Shown piece after piece: positions 7,207 through 15,639 of a stretch of 64,000 bases of DNA. A program made the translations under genes and the position numbers. Origin of the DNA: an uncultured Lachnospiraceae bacterium (GTDB lineage: Bacteria > Bacillota > Clostridia > Lachnospirales > Lachnospiraceae); the NCBI GenBank assembly GCA_910578405.1, contig CAJTQO010000015.1, positions 6,277-70,276 on the forward strand, read 5' to 3'. Under the pieces are notes generated by a model. The model made no database searches. It saw nothing but the letters and a program-made list of their open reading frames with translations, and was not told the origin of the DNA. Numbering within the stretch: the first letter of the stretch is position 1; each line of letters opens with the position of its first letter.

Positions 7207-9990
7207 TTACTGCAACTGCTCCAGCCTTTGCTTCACCTGTTCCATCATCTTCGTATACTTCTCCAGTTTCTCCCTCTCCTCCTGAATCTTCGCTTCCGGC
7301 GCCTTGGAAAGAAACTTTTCGTTGTTTAGCATACCGTTGACACGGGCCAGCTCCCCTTCCAGCCGTTTGGCTTCCTTTTTCAGACGTTCCGTTTCCTGCG
7401 CAATATCCACCAATTCCGCAAAAGGAATATACAGGATTGCACCAGGAATCATCACCGATACCGCATCATCTTCGATTCCCTGTTTTCCTTCCTGCACCTT
7501 CACATCGGAAGCATAGGCCAAAGCTGCAAAGAACAGCTTCCCTTCCTCAAAAGTCTGCCGGATGTCCCCGTTTTCACTTACCACATATACCTTGGCTTTC
7601 CGGCTGGGCGCCACGTTCATTTGCGACCTTACGTTACGGATTCCCCGCACGGCTTCCTTAAGCGTTTCCATATCCTTTTCTTCCTTTGCAAAATTCCAGC
7701 CTTCCTCATACTCCGGCCATTTGGAAACCATAATGGATTCTTCCTCTGACTGCAGGGAACAGAAAATTTCCTCTGTCAAAAACGGCATATAAGGATGCAA
7801 AAGCTTCAATGCCCCAACCAATACTTTCTGCAGCGTCCAAAGCGCGGCAGTCCGGCTCTTAACGTCTTGCGAATTATACAGCCTCGGTTTTACCATCTCA
7901 ATATACCAGTCGCAGAATTCGTCCCAAATAAAATCATATACTTTCTGTACCGCAATGCCCAGTTCAAAATGCTCCATGTTCTCCGTCACTTCTTTTACCA
8001 GACGGTTGTATTTTGACATAATCCATTTATCCGCCGGTTCCAGGCTTTCCATCGGTTGGCTTTGCGCCCCCTGTTTCCCGTCGGCCATTTCCACGGCTGA
8101 CACGCCTGTCTGCCCTGCAGAAACCGCCCCACCTGACCTGTCTGCCTGCGCTCCAGAAACCGCTTCGCCTGACCCGTCTGCCTGCCCTGTCTTCCCTGCG
8201 TCCATATTCATCAGGATAAAACGGGAAGCGTTCCATACTTTGTTGGCAAAATTCCGGTTGGCTTCCACTTTCTCGTAAGAAAACCGCATATCGTTCCCCG
8301 GCGCATTTCCGGTAACAAGCGTCAGCCGCAGAGCGTCTGCGCCATACTCATCGATAATCTCTAACGGGTCAATCCCATTCCCAAGGGATTTGCTCATCTT
8401 CCTTCCCTGGGCGTCCCTAATCAAGCCATGGAACAGCACCGTATGGAACGGCTTTTCCCCCATTTGCTCATAACCTGAAAAAATCATACGGATTACCCAG
8501 AAGAAAATAATGTCATACCCTGTTACCAGCACATCCGTCGGGTAAAAATAATCCAGCTCCTCCGTTTTCTCCGGCCACCCCAGTGTGGAAAACGGCCACA
8601 AAGCGGAAGAAAACCAAGTATCCAGCGTATCCGGGTCCTGTGTAAACTGCTTGTTTTGGCACTTCGGGCATACTTCCGGTTCCTGCCTTGCCACCACGGT
8701 TTCCCCGCATTGTGTGCAATAATAAGCGGGAATCCGGTGTCCCCACCAAAGCTGGCGGCTGATGCACCAGTCGCGGATATTATCCGTCCAGTTGAAATAC
8801 GTCTTCTCCATACGCTCCGGCGCCAGACGTATCTCCCCCTTCTTCACCGCCTCAGCCGCAGGCTGAATCAGCTCATCCATCTTAACGAACCATTGCTTTT
8901 TTATCAACGGTTCTATGGTTGTATTACAGCGGTCATGCACGCCTACATTATGGGAATAATCCTCCACTTTAACAAGCAGCCCCATTTCATCCAGTTCTTT
9001 TACGATTGCCTTCCTTGCCTCATAACGGTCCATCCCTTCAAACTTGCCGCCATTGGCATTGATTGTGGCGTTATCGTTCATAATATTGATTTCCGGCAGG
9101 TTATGCCTCTTTCCCACTTCAAAGTCATTGGGGTCATGGGCCGGCGTAATCTTTACCACGCCTGTTCCGAATTCCATATCCACATAGGAATCTTCCACAA
9201 TGGGAATCTCCCGGTTGACAATCGGAAGCAATACCTTCCGCCCCTTTAAATGACGGTACCTGTCATCCTCCGGGTTTATGGCGACCGCCGTATCCCCCAG
9301 CATGGTTTCCGGGCGCGTGGTGGCAAATTCCAAAAATTCCGTCGCACTGGGCTTCCCGTCCGCCTCCAGCAATGGATACTTGATATGCCAGAAATGCCCT
9401 GCCTGTTCTTCATATTCCACCTCTGCATCGGATATGGAAGTGTTGCATACCGGACACCAGTTAATAATCCGGCTGCCTTTGTAAATCCACCCTTTCTCAT
9501 GCATCCTGCAGAATACCTCGTTCACGGCCTTGTTGCAGCCCTCATCCATAGTAAAGCGTTCCCTGTCCCAATCACAGGAAGAACCCATTTTTTTCAACTG
9601 GCTGATAATTCTCCCGCCATACTCTTTGCGCCATTCCCAAGCGCGTTTTAGAAAACCCTCACGGCCCAGCTCCTCCTTGTTAATGCCCTCTGCCTTCAAA
9701 GCTTCAATAATTTTAACCTCCGTGGCAATGGAGGCATGATCCGTTCCCGGCTGCCAGAGGGCATTGTAACCCTGCATCCGCTTAAACCGGATTAGTATAT
9801 CCTGCATCGTATTGTCTAATGCATGTCCCATATGAAGCTGCCCTGTAATGTTCGGGGGCGGAATCACTATGGTAAAAGGCTTCCTCGCCCAGTCCACCTC
9901 GGCATGGAAATACTTCTTATCCATCCATTTCTGATATAGCCTGTCTTCTATTCCTTTCGGGTCGTATGTCTTCGCCAGCTCCTTACCCAT
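7207..9990 (-). CDS. valS: Valyl-tRNA synthetase ValS, 927 aa
   Basis: ValS charges tRNA-Val. The class I signatures are clear: HMGH at residues 53-56 within PPPNITGQLHMGHAL, and GRKMSKSLGNG for the KMSKS loop. Editing, anticodon-binding and C-terminal coiled-coil arms follow. The start at 9990 has a strong GGAGG; an open frame further upstream is an artefact of purine-rich leader DNA and overlaps the T-box. Unusually, about 50 residues rich in Gly, Ala, Ser, Gln and Asp are inserted after ASRFILMNMD and before LEPADKWIMSKYN, at the junction of the catalytic core and the anticodon-binding domain. Expression should respond to uncharged tRNA-Val through the T-box. Confidence 0.95.
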   Translation of the reverse strand: MGKELAKTYDPKGIEDRLYQKWMDKKYFHAEVDWARKPFTIVIPPPNITGQLHMGHALDNTMQDILIRFKRMQGYNALWQPGTDHASIATEVKIIEALKAEGINKEELGREGFLKRAWEWRKEYGGRIISQLKKMGSSCDWDRERFTMDEGCNKAVNEVFCRMHEKGWIYKGSRIINWCPVCNTSISDAEVEYEEQAGHFWHIKYPLLEADGKPSATEFLEFATTRPETMLGDTAVAINPEDDRYRHLKGRKVLLPIVNREIPIVEDSYVDMEFGTGVVKITPAHDPNDFEVGKRHNLPEINIMNDNATINANGGKFEGMDRYEARKAIVKELDEMGLLVKVEDYSHNVGVHDRCNTTIEPLIKKQWFVKMDELIQPAAEAVKKGEIRLAPERMEKTYFNWTDNIRDWCISRQLWWGHRIPAYYCTQCGETVVARQEPEVCPKCQNKQFTQDPDTLDTWFSSALWPFSTLGWPEKTEELDYFYPTDVLVTGYDIIFFWVIRMIFSGYEQMGEKPFHTVLFHGLIRDAQGRKMSKSLGNGIDPLEIIDEYGADALRLTLVTGNAPGNDMRFSYEKVEANRNFANKVWNASRFILMNMDAGKTGQADGSGEAVSGAQADRSGGAVSAGQTGVSAVEMADGKQGAQSQPMESLEPADKWIMSKYNRLVKEVTENMEHFELGIAVQKVYDFIWDEFCDWYIEMVKPRLYNSQDVKSRTAALWTLQKVLVGALKLLHPYMPFLTEEIFCSLQSEEESIMVSKWPEYEEGWNFAKEEKDMETLKEAVRGIRNVRSQMNVAPSRKAKVYVVSENGDIRQTFEEGKLFFAALAYASDVKVQEGKQGIEDDAVSVMIPGAILYIPFAELVDIAQETERLKKEAKRLEGELARVNGMLNNEKFLSKAPEAKIQEEREKLEKYTKMMEQVKQRLEQLQ
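8060..8200 (-). repeat. Low-complexity insertion inside valS
   Basis: Imperfect repeats of roughly 30-36 bp (CCTGACCTGTCTGCCTGC-like on the plus strand) encode GQADGSGEAVSGAQADRSGG-like sequence. It interrupts the normally short linker between the ValS catalytic and anticodon-binding domains. The frame is kept throughout. Confidence 0.7.
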
Positions 9991-10002
9991 AATCTGCCTC
10001 CT

Positions 10003-10195
10003 TTTCCTGTCTTCCTCTTCTTTTTCCTCCGCTTTTTTTCTTGCGTTTTCTTCCTCTGCTTTTTTTCTCTTCTTTTCCTCTGCTTTTCTTCCTCTGCTTT
10101 TTTCTCTCTCTTCTTTTTCTCCGCTTTTCTTCTTCCTGCTTCTTCTTTCTCTTCTTTTTCTTCCTGCGCTTTTCTTCTTCCTGCTTTTTCTACTT
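10003..10195 (-). repeat. Purine-rich low-complexity leader before valS
   Basis: Between the T-box terminator and the valS ribosome site the minus strand is almost entirely A and G, in degenerate AAGAAGAGAAAAAGCGG-type units. It would become about 190 nt of purine-rich 5' untranslated RNA. No hairpin is evident. Confidence 0.65.
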
Positions 10196-10235
10196 TCCCC
10201 TACCCTTACCTGTTCCCAGCCCAAATTTGAGCAAA

Positions 10236-10604
10236 AGAAAAACCCCTTGCCAATCTGGCAAAGGGCGTCTAAACGCGGTACCACCTTTTTTTCTCACTCT
10301 ATAGCTTCTAAAAAGCCTAAAAAAACTGCCAAAGCAATCTTTTAAAACCATCCAAAAGCACAATCCGCTAACGGGGATAAGCCGTGGACGCCTACTTCCG
10401 GCGCAGACATCTGCCCACTTCCCGGCCTGACATAAAATCAGGCGCTATTGCATAGGAATGTAAACCATGCCATGCCAACCGTTTCCGCATCCCGGTTCCG
10501 AAGCTACCTTCTGCATGCCTTTCTTCAGACCGCCTTTCAGCCGATGAGCCGTCCTCTCTTTTAAGGGGCTGTGCATACTCCTCTTCTTCACTACCTTTTC
10601 CATT
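10236..10604 (-). ncRNA. T-box riboswitch leader of valS
   Basis: The minus strand carries the T-box antiterminator sequence GGTGGTACCGCG (10274-10285), followed by a terminator hairpin CCCTTTGCC/GGCAAGGG with a T-run (10236-10268). About 320 nt of structured leader precede it, including an AGAGAGGACGG segment typical of the Stem I region. Uncharged tRNA should stabilise the antiterminator and allow valS transcription. I infer a valine specifier from the gene; I could not place the specifier codon with confidence. Confidence 0.9.
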
Positions 10605-10610
10605 TCTCCT

Positions 10611-10640
10611 ATCATAAACCAATGGCCCGGAAAATGTCAA
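10611..10640 (-). promoter_or_regulatory. Promoter of the valS T-box transcript
   Basis: On the minus strand TTGACA (10635-10640) and TATGAT (10611-10616) are 18 bases apart. The predicted start near 10604 gives a T-box leader of normal length. Confidence 0.75.
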
Positions 10641-10706
10641 GTTATTTTTCCCTCCGTGATGCGTAAGCGTTTACGGATGCAAAATACGGATAAAAACAGG
10701 ACATAC

Positions 10707-10854
10707 GCAACAAACGCTGCCATGCTCTGCAAGTCTGCTTATTGCAACAAACGCTGCCATGCTCCGCAAGTCTGCTTATTGCAACAAACGCTGCCATGCT
10801 CCGCAAGTCTGCTTATTGCAACAAACGCCGCCATGCTCCGCAAGTCTGCTTATT
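10707..10854. repeat. Four tandem copies of a 37-bp repeat
   Basis: Units at 10707-10743, 10744-10780, 10781-10817 and 10818-10854 begin GCAACAAACGCTGCCATGCT and end TCTGCTTATT. Copy 1 and copy 4 each differ from the middle copies at one position. There are no spacers, so this is a minisatellite and not a CRISPR array. Because 37 is not a multiple of 3, it cannot encode a repeated peptide in one frame. Confidence 0.95.
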
Positions 10855-10864
10855 GTAGCAAAAA

Positions 10865-10891
10865 CCCGGCCTTTCTTAACGAAAGGCCGGG
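10865..10891. terminator. Terminator after the chemotaxis receptor gene
   Basis: CCCGGCCTTTC and GAAAGGCCGGG form an 11-bp perfect stem around TTAAC, 21 bases beyond the stop of the minus-strand receptor gene. An A-run on the left supplies the U-tract for minus-strand transcripts. Confidence 0.85.
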
Positions 10892-10911
10892 AACATTCTC
10901 AAACTATCCGA

Positions 10912-12615
10912 TTAAATTTCCTTATCTAATTTAAACTGCCCAATCAAAGCATCCAACGTAACCGACTGCGCGGACAATTGCTCGCTTGTTGCAGAAGCCT
11001 GCTGTGCAGTTGCCGCATTGCTCTGCACGACTTCTGAAATCTGGTTTACCCCAATTTCCGCCTGCCGCATTGCCTCTGTCTGATCCTCTACCATCACCTT
11101 CAAGCCTCTGGAGAACTCGGCAATCTGTTTGATTCCATCCACCACTGACTGAATCGCATTGGACGCCCGTTCTGCCGAACGGTTGCCTTCCGTCACTTCC
11201 TTTATGGAACCTTCTATCAGCTCCCTTGTATCCACAGCGGCTTTTGCACTCTGGTCTGCCAGTTCCCTGATCTGATCCGCCACTACCGCAAATCCCCGGC
11301 CTGACTCACCGGCCCTCGCCGCCTCTATGGACGCATTCAGCGACAACAGATTCGTCTGCGCTGCAATAGACTCAATTTCGGAAATAATATTCCCAATCCT
11401 CGTAGACGCCTCACTAATCCGCTCCATAGCGGACATCATCGTGTTCATCTCCTCACGGCTGTGATCCGCTTCATCCGCATAATGCTGCGCTTTTGTATAA
11501 GATTCTTCCGCGCTCTCTGCGCTTCTTTCCATCGTCTCCGTAATGTTGCTGATGGTTGCCTGCAGTTCTTCCACTGCGCCAGCCTGTTCCGTCGCGCCTT
11601 CCGCCAGACACTGCGACGCTTCCGCCAGATTACCGGAGCCAGCCTGCACCTGGTTGGAAGCCTCCCCAATAGAGGAAAGGGTCTCCGTCATCTGATCCCG
11701 TAACTTACGCATAGCCTCAAACATCTTATGGAAATCGCCAGTATACCTGTCCGCATTCTCTGAGCGGACTGTATAATCCCCTTTTGCCATTTCCCCAAGC
11801 AGCTCGCCTACATCGGCGATAATCAGGCTAAGGCTGTCCGCCATATGTACCACATGCGCCCCCATCTCTTCCACTTCATCCCCGGTGTCAATCGTCGGGA
11901 ACGGACTGGTAAGGTCCCCCTTGGAAAAGGTTTCCAAACGTTCCCCTAATTTTCCTAATGGCACGGCAATCTTCTTCGCAATATCCTGCCCGATTCTCAT
12001 GGACACTACCACTGCCGCTCCAATGACCGCCACAATCACTAACATCAGAATAACGCTGATGACCGTTAGGGAAGTCGATAGTTTATTGCCTTCCTCCACC
12101 TTCACTTCCAGCAAATCATCCAGCTTATCGTAGATGCTTTGATAAACGCTGGCCAGTTCATTAATGGCAATGTCCTGCGCCTGCTTACACTTCTCCCGGT
12201 CTACCGTTGCCCCAAGAGACATAATTTCGTTGTCCAGCGCCCAGTAATTGTCCAATTCCTCAACAATCTGGTCATAGGTTTCCCGTCCTCCCTCTGATAC
12301 TATGGTCTTTTCAACCTGGGCAAAATATTCCTTAAACTTAACAATGCTTTCTTCATGCTGTTTTACTACCTTTGCGATTACCTCCTCTTCGTCATAGCCA
12401 ATCGCCGCACGCAGCGACGACCTGACGTCCGCAAACTCAAACATCGCTTTCCCGATATCCCCCTGCGCAAAACCGAAATTCGTCAACGCATAGGAATAAC
12501 GGTTCGATATCACTAGGATAGCAATCAGACCAACCACTGCCGCAATTGCAGAAATCATGGATACGGCGAAGAAAGATCTGGTCAGCTTCTTTTGAATCTT
12601 TTCCTTCTTTAACAT
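10912..12615 (-). CDS. Methyl-accepting chemotaxis protein, 567 aa
   Basis: A membrane chemoreceptor. TM1 lies at about residues 14-38 (MISAIAAVVGLIAILVIS), a periplasmic-type four-helix-bundle sensor follows to about 185, TM2 is near 190-215 (ISVILMLVIVAVIGAAVVV), then a HAMP domain and the cytoplasmic signalling hairpin. The hairpin tip IAAQTNLLSLNASIEAARAG and GFAVVADQIRELADQSA is the standard kinase-contact region. The ligand cannot be inferred. No che or flagellar gene is nearby, so it is an orphan receptor with its own promoter and terminator. Confidence 0.93.
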   Translation of the reverse strand: MLKKEKIQKKLTRSFFAVSMISAIAAVVGLIAILVISNRYSYALTNFGFAQGDIGKAMFEFADVRSSLRAAIGYDEEEVIAKVVKQHEESIVKFKEYFAQVEKTIVSEGGRETYDQIVEELDNYWALDNEIMSLGATVDREKCKQAQDIAINELASVYQSIYDKLDDLLEVKVEEGNKLSTSLTVISVILMLVIVAVIGAAVVVSMRIGQDIAKKIAVPLGKLGERLETFSKGDLTSPFPTIDTGDEVEEMGAHVVHMADSLSLIIADVGELLGEMAKGDYTVRSENADRYTGDFHKMFEAMRKLRDQMTETLSSIGEASNQVQAGSGNLAEASQCLAEGATEQAGAVEELQATISNITETMERSAESAEESYTKAQHYADEADHSREEMNTMMSAMERISEASTRIGNIISEIESIAAQTNLLSLNASIEAARAGESGRGFAVVADQIRELADQSAKAAVDTRELIEGSIKEVTEGNRSAERASNAIQSVVDGIKQIAEFSRGLKVMVEDQTEAMRQAEIGVNQISEVVQSNAATAQQASATSEQLSAQSVTLDALIGQFKLDKEI

Positions 12616-12691
12616 TTACACATTCTCTCCTCTCTTTTTTACATTCTCAGACCCTTTACCCCTGCCCTGGTTAGAAATTAACACTATTCTT

Positions 12692-12719
12692 ATTATAAAC
12701 CATTTTCTCAAATATTCAA
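12692..12719 (-). promoter_or_regulatory. Promoter of the chemotaxis receptor gene
   Basis: On the minus strand TTGAAT (12714-12719) and TATAAT (12692-12697) are 16 bases apart, about 75 bases upstream of the start codon. The rest of the 317-bp gap (12720-12932) is AT-rich and I see no other convincing element. Confidence 0.6.
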
Positions 12720-12932
12720 CTGTTTTTGACAGAGAAATAAAATATCATTTGTACATTTTTACCATAATCTCAGGAATAAAATGGGAATAAATTTATCCAC
12801 AATATCATCCCCCCCTACGCCGCCTGTAAATCCGTTTCTTTCTGTATACAAAATTCTCAAAATGATGCGAAAATATCCTTCCCACTTCTGTCATTTATCA
12901 TAAAACCAAACACCCATTACAGATGCGGCCGT

Positions 12933-13466
12933 CTACAGCATATGGGGGAAATCCGCCGCCCAGGCCGCATCCGCTATAAAAAACAAAAGCAATACAAGGC
13001 TGGCCAACTGCAGCCCCCTGCGCCCGTCCTCTTTTCTGTAAAGCTTCCGGTAAAGCATACGCAGGTAAGGCGTGATATAGCAGACTAAAAACCAGCCCCC
13101 CACTCCAAACAACAGGCTGCTAAGCAGACAGATCCGCCCGCTGACATTGAAAAATTCTCCGCTGTAATCCCACCACCGCGCCCCCCATACCCGTTCCAAC
13201 GCAAAACTGGCCAAATATTCCAAAACTGTGCAAAGCGCCAAGGATGAAAAAAACACCCTCGCCGGTTTATGCTCCCACCGCTTCAGCAAAAACGTCAGCG
13301 CAACGCCTCCGCAGCCATAAATAGGAAGCCATGGGCCAAACAGCGCCCCCCGGTTCACAAACCGCCCCTCCATTGCCAGGTAAATTCCCGCCCTTATGCA
13401 AAAACCTTGTAAAATCCAACATTTCAAACTGGCCTGGTTAAAAAATCTTAAAATGGTTCTTTTCAC
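12933..13466 (-). CDS. CmpB-like putative ABC transporter permease, 177 aa
   Basis: A multi-pass membrane protein whose pattern (GALFGPWLPIYGCGG, LEYLASFALERVWGARWWDY, GRICLLSSLLFGVGG) matches the Firmicutes family PF06541, annotated as a putative ABC transporter permease. Four to five hydrophobic segments are visible. No ATP-binding subunit is adjacent, so the transporter label is by family only. The gene is divergent from the ECF S-component gene with 138 bases between the starts. Confidence 0.75.
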   Translation of the reverse strand: MKRTILRFFNQASLKCWILQGFCIRAGIYLAMEGRFVNRGALFGPWLPIYGCGGVALTFLLKRWEHKPARVFFSSLALCTVLEYLASFALERVWGARWWDYSGEFFNVSGRICLLSSLLFGVGGWFLVCYITPYLRMLYRKLYRKEDGRRGLQLASLVLLLFFIADAAWAADFPHML

Positions 13467-13481
13467 AATGCCATTTCTATG

Positions 13482-13604
13482 TATAATTTGTTTTACAGGT
13501 CTGACGGTTCCCCATCAGAAATGGGTAAAACCGATGCGGACAACACACTGGTTATTTGGCCAAACGTAACCTGGACAGCACACAAAAATGGAGTATAGGA
13601 GAAC
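13482..13604 (+). promoter_or_regulatory. Leader region of the ECF S-component gene
   Basis: A TATAAT at 13482-13487 suggests a transcript starting near 13494. The next about 110 nt contain complementary blocks (CGGTT/AACCG around CCCAT/ATGGG) and could fold. I compared it by memory with TPP, FMN, cobalamin, THF and preQ1 classes and found no match. It may be an ordinary leader. Confidence 0.3.
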
Positions 13605-14246
13605 ATGGAGAAAATGATGAAAAACGAAAACATGGCAAAAAATGAGAACATGCAGAAAATGGTTTTTACCGGCGTGATTGCCGCGCTTTCTTATGTGGTA
13701 TTTACGTTCCTTCAAATTAAAATCACACTGCCGGGCGGCGACGCCACTTCCATTCACCTTGGCAATGCCGTTTGTGTATTGGGCGCGCTGTTACTGGGCG
13801 GCGTATATGGCGGGCTGGGGGGCGCCATCGGCATGACCCTTGGGGATTTGTTTGATCCGGTCTATGTGGTCTATGCGCCGAAAACCTTTCTTTTAAAATT
13901 CTGCATTGGCTTGCTTACCGGGCTGGTGGCCCATAAGCTTGGCCATATTTCCACACAAACCGATTCCGGGAAAGTATTCCGGTGGACCGTGGCCGCAGCC
14001 GCCAGCGGACTGCTGTTCAATGTTATTTTCGATCCGCTTGCAGGCTACTTTTACAAACTGGCCGTTTTAGGCAAACCAGCGGCGGAACTCACCCTGGCAT
14101 GGAACGTAGCTTCCACCTCTATCAATGCCGTTACTTCCGCAGTGGCTTCCGTAGCCGTATATATGGCGCTGCGCCCTGCCATAAAAAAATCCGGTCTGTT
14201 CCCTGGCAGCAGCGCTGCAGCAGGCAAACAAATCCGGAAAATATAA
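13605..14246 (+). CDS. ECF transporter S component, 213 aa
   Basis: ECF S components are the substrate-binding membrane subunits of energy-coupling-factor vitamin transporters. After a Met/Asn/Lys-rich N-terminus the protein shows five to six hydrophobic segments and the family pattern GDATSIHLGNAVCVLGALLLGG and GAIGMTLGDLFDPVYVVY. The pattern fits the PF07155 group, whose members carry different vitamins or precursors; the ligand is not determined. The shared EcfA/EcfT module is not in the window, as is normal for group II systems. A strong hairpin follows the stop. Confidence 0.8.
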   Translation: MEKMMKNENMAKNENMQKMVFTGVIAALSYVVFTFLQIKITLPGGDATSIHLGNAVCVLGALLLGGVYGGLGGAIGMTLGDLFDPVYVVYAPKTFLLKFCIGLLTGLVAHKLGHISTQTDSGKVFRWTVAAAASGLLFNVIFDPLAGYFYKLAVLGKPAAELTLAWNVASTSINAVTSAVASVAVYMALRPAIKKSGLFPGSSAAAGKQIRKI

Positions 14247-14271
14247 TCCCATCTCATTATAAATATAGCCA

Positions 14272-14309
14272 GGCCGGCCTGCAGCCCTCCTAAACGCCGC
14301 AGGCCGGCC
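14272..14309. terminator. Bidirectional terminator
   Basis: GGCCGGCCTGC (14272-14282) and GCAGGCCGGCC (14299-14309) form an 11-bp GC-rich stem between the convergent ECF and PspC genes. Confidence 0.75.
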
Positions 14310-14326
14310 GATAAAACATAAGCCGC

Positions 14327-14518
14327 TTACTCTTCCGGAATAATTATGGAAGCCAGCAGGTACACCACAAACCCTGTGCCTACGCTGCAGATGCTGGCAA
14401 TCAGCCAGATTACCCGTATCACGGTAGGATCCACACCAATATATTCTCCCAATCCTCCGCATACGCCACATATTGTCCTGTTTGTCCTCGATCTGAGAAG
14501 TTTCTTATAATCCTGCAT
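14327..14518 (-). CDS. PspC-domain protein, 63 aa
   Basis: A short membrane protein with the PspC signature: KLLRSRTNRTICGVCGGLGE, YIGVDPTVIRVIWLI and a C-terminal hydrophobic segment ending IIIPEE. Single-domain PspC proteins are common in Firmicutes and are linked to envelope stress. It lies just downstream of the PadR-DUF1700-DUF4097 operon, with which PspC genes often occur, and may be part of the same response. Confidence 0.88.
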   Translation of the reverse strand: MQDYKKLLRSRTNRTICGVCGGLGEYIGVDPTVIRVIWLIASICSVGTGFVVYLLASIIIPEE

Positions 14519-14589
14519 TGTTCATCCTTCCTTTCTTTTTCTTTTCCTTTTCTTAATCTGATTTTTATTTTCCGGTTCCAATTGAATGC

Positions 14590-15639
14590 CTATTGGGCAA
14601 ACTGAACCTCAATTTTCCCCATCGAACATTCCAGTTCGCATTCCACTGCCGCCCCATTGTCAACTTTGGATTCCGCCGCCAGTGAACTGTAATTCTTCCC
14701 CCCTATGTTTATCTTGCCCATATCACAGCTTATTTTATAATTATAGTCCGTTTCGCTCCCGCCTAACGCCAGTTCCGCTTTCCCCATGCCGCATTCCACC
14801 TTTATCTTTTGTCCCATGTCTCCCTGCACATATGCGCTTCCCATGCCAATCTCCATATCCAGCTTCTGCGCCGATACCCGCTCTAACAAAACCTGGCCGG
14901 CGCCAACCTCCACATCCAGTTTTTTGCAGTCCAACATCCTTGCCGTTATTTTCCCGGCCCCCACTGCCATATCCACTTCATCTGCCTTCAGCGCCGCTAT
15001 TTCCATCATGCCGCCGCCTACTTCTATCTCCGCCTTCTTTAAAGCCAGCCCTTTGGGAAGGTACAGGCATACCTGCTCCTCACCAATCCCAAGCGCCCAG
15101 TCTTCCCAATCTTCCCCCCGGTTCCCCTCCAGGTACAGCGTCCCATTGTCCTCATATACCTCATAATCCCCTTCCCCATCCACTTTAATGCCAAAACTGT
15201 CATTTTCAGATTCCAGAAGATAAAGCATGGCGCCCCCTATTTCAATTTTCATCTTCTTCACCTGCGACGCCCGGATTCCGGTATCCACATAATCCTGCCC
15301 GGCCCACTGCCTATTTGCCCTGGCCGCCTCAGCCTCTCCCAACTCTTCTAATCGCTCTAACTCTTCTAATTCCTCTAACTCTTCCAATTCCTCCCATTCC
15401 CCGTAATCCTCGTAATCTTCCCATTCCTCCTTATCCTCAAAGCTTTCCCAATCCCCCCACGAATGCCAGCCGTAGGCTGCCGGTATCGACCATGCAAACC
15501 GCACCCACGAATCCTCTTCCTCTGCCGCTTCTTTCGCCAACTTCCAGCCCCCGGCCCATGCGCCCAGGGCACACAGCGTCCCCCCCATTATAATAAGGAA
15601 CAAAGAGGCCAGCAAGCATATCTTTGTAAACCGTCTCAT
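14590..15639 (-). CDS. DUF4097 beta-strand repeat protein, 349 aa
   Basis: The start at 15639 overlaps the stop of the DUF1700 gene (ATGA), giving 349 residues. An N-terminal hydrophobic anchor (ICLLASLFLIIMGGTLCALG) is followed by a very acidic segment with ELEELEELEELERLEELGEA, then the DUF4097 adhesin-like beta-repeat region (EVGGGMMEI, EVGAGQVLL, EIGMGSAYV, ECGMGKAEL). The repeats should form a stacked beta structure outside the membrane. The position after PadR and DUF1700 genes is the standard context of this family. The acidic Glu/Leu repeat is unusual and is encoded by tandem DNA. Confidence 0.85.
   Translation of the reverse strand: MRRFTKICLLASLFLIIMGGTLCALGAWAGGWKLAKEAAEEEDSWVRFAWSIPAAYGWHSWGDWESFEDKEEWEDYEDYGEWEELEELEELEELERLEELGEAEAARANRQWAGQDYVDTGIRASQVKKMKIEIGGAMLYLLESENDSFGIKVDGEGDYEVYEDNGTLYLEGNRGEDWEDWALGIGEEQVCLYLPKGLALKKAEIEVGGGMMEIAALKADEVDMAVGAGKITARMLDCKKLDVEVGAGQVLLERVSAQKLDMEIGMGSAYVQGDMGQKIKVECGMGKAELALGGSETDYNYKISCDMGKINIGGKNYSSLAAESKVDNGAAVECELECSMGKIEVQFAQ

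Noticed and set aside
9991..10284. Lys/Glu-rich extension of ValS
   Set aside because: It overlaps the T-box terminator and antiterminator; ATG 9990 has GGAGG.
10707..10854. CRISPR array
   Set aside because: The 37-bp units are directly adjacent, with no spacers, and no cas genes are present.
10656..10934. 92-residue plus-strand ORF across the 37-bp repeats
   Set aside because: The unit length is not a multiple of three, so the peptide only cycles through frames; no ribosome site or family pattern.
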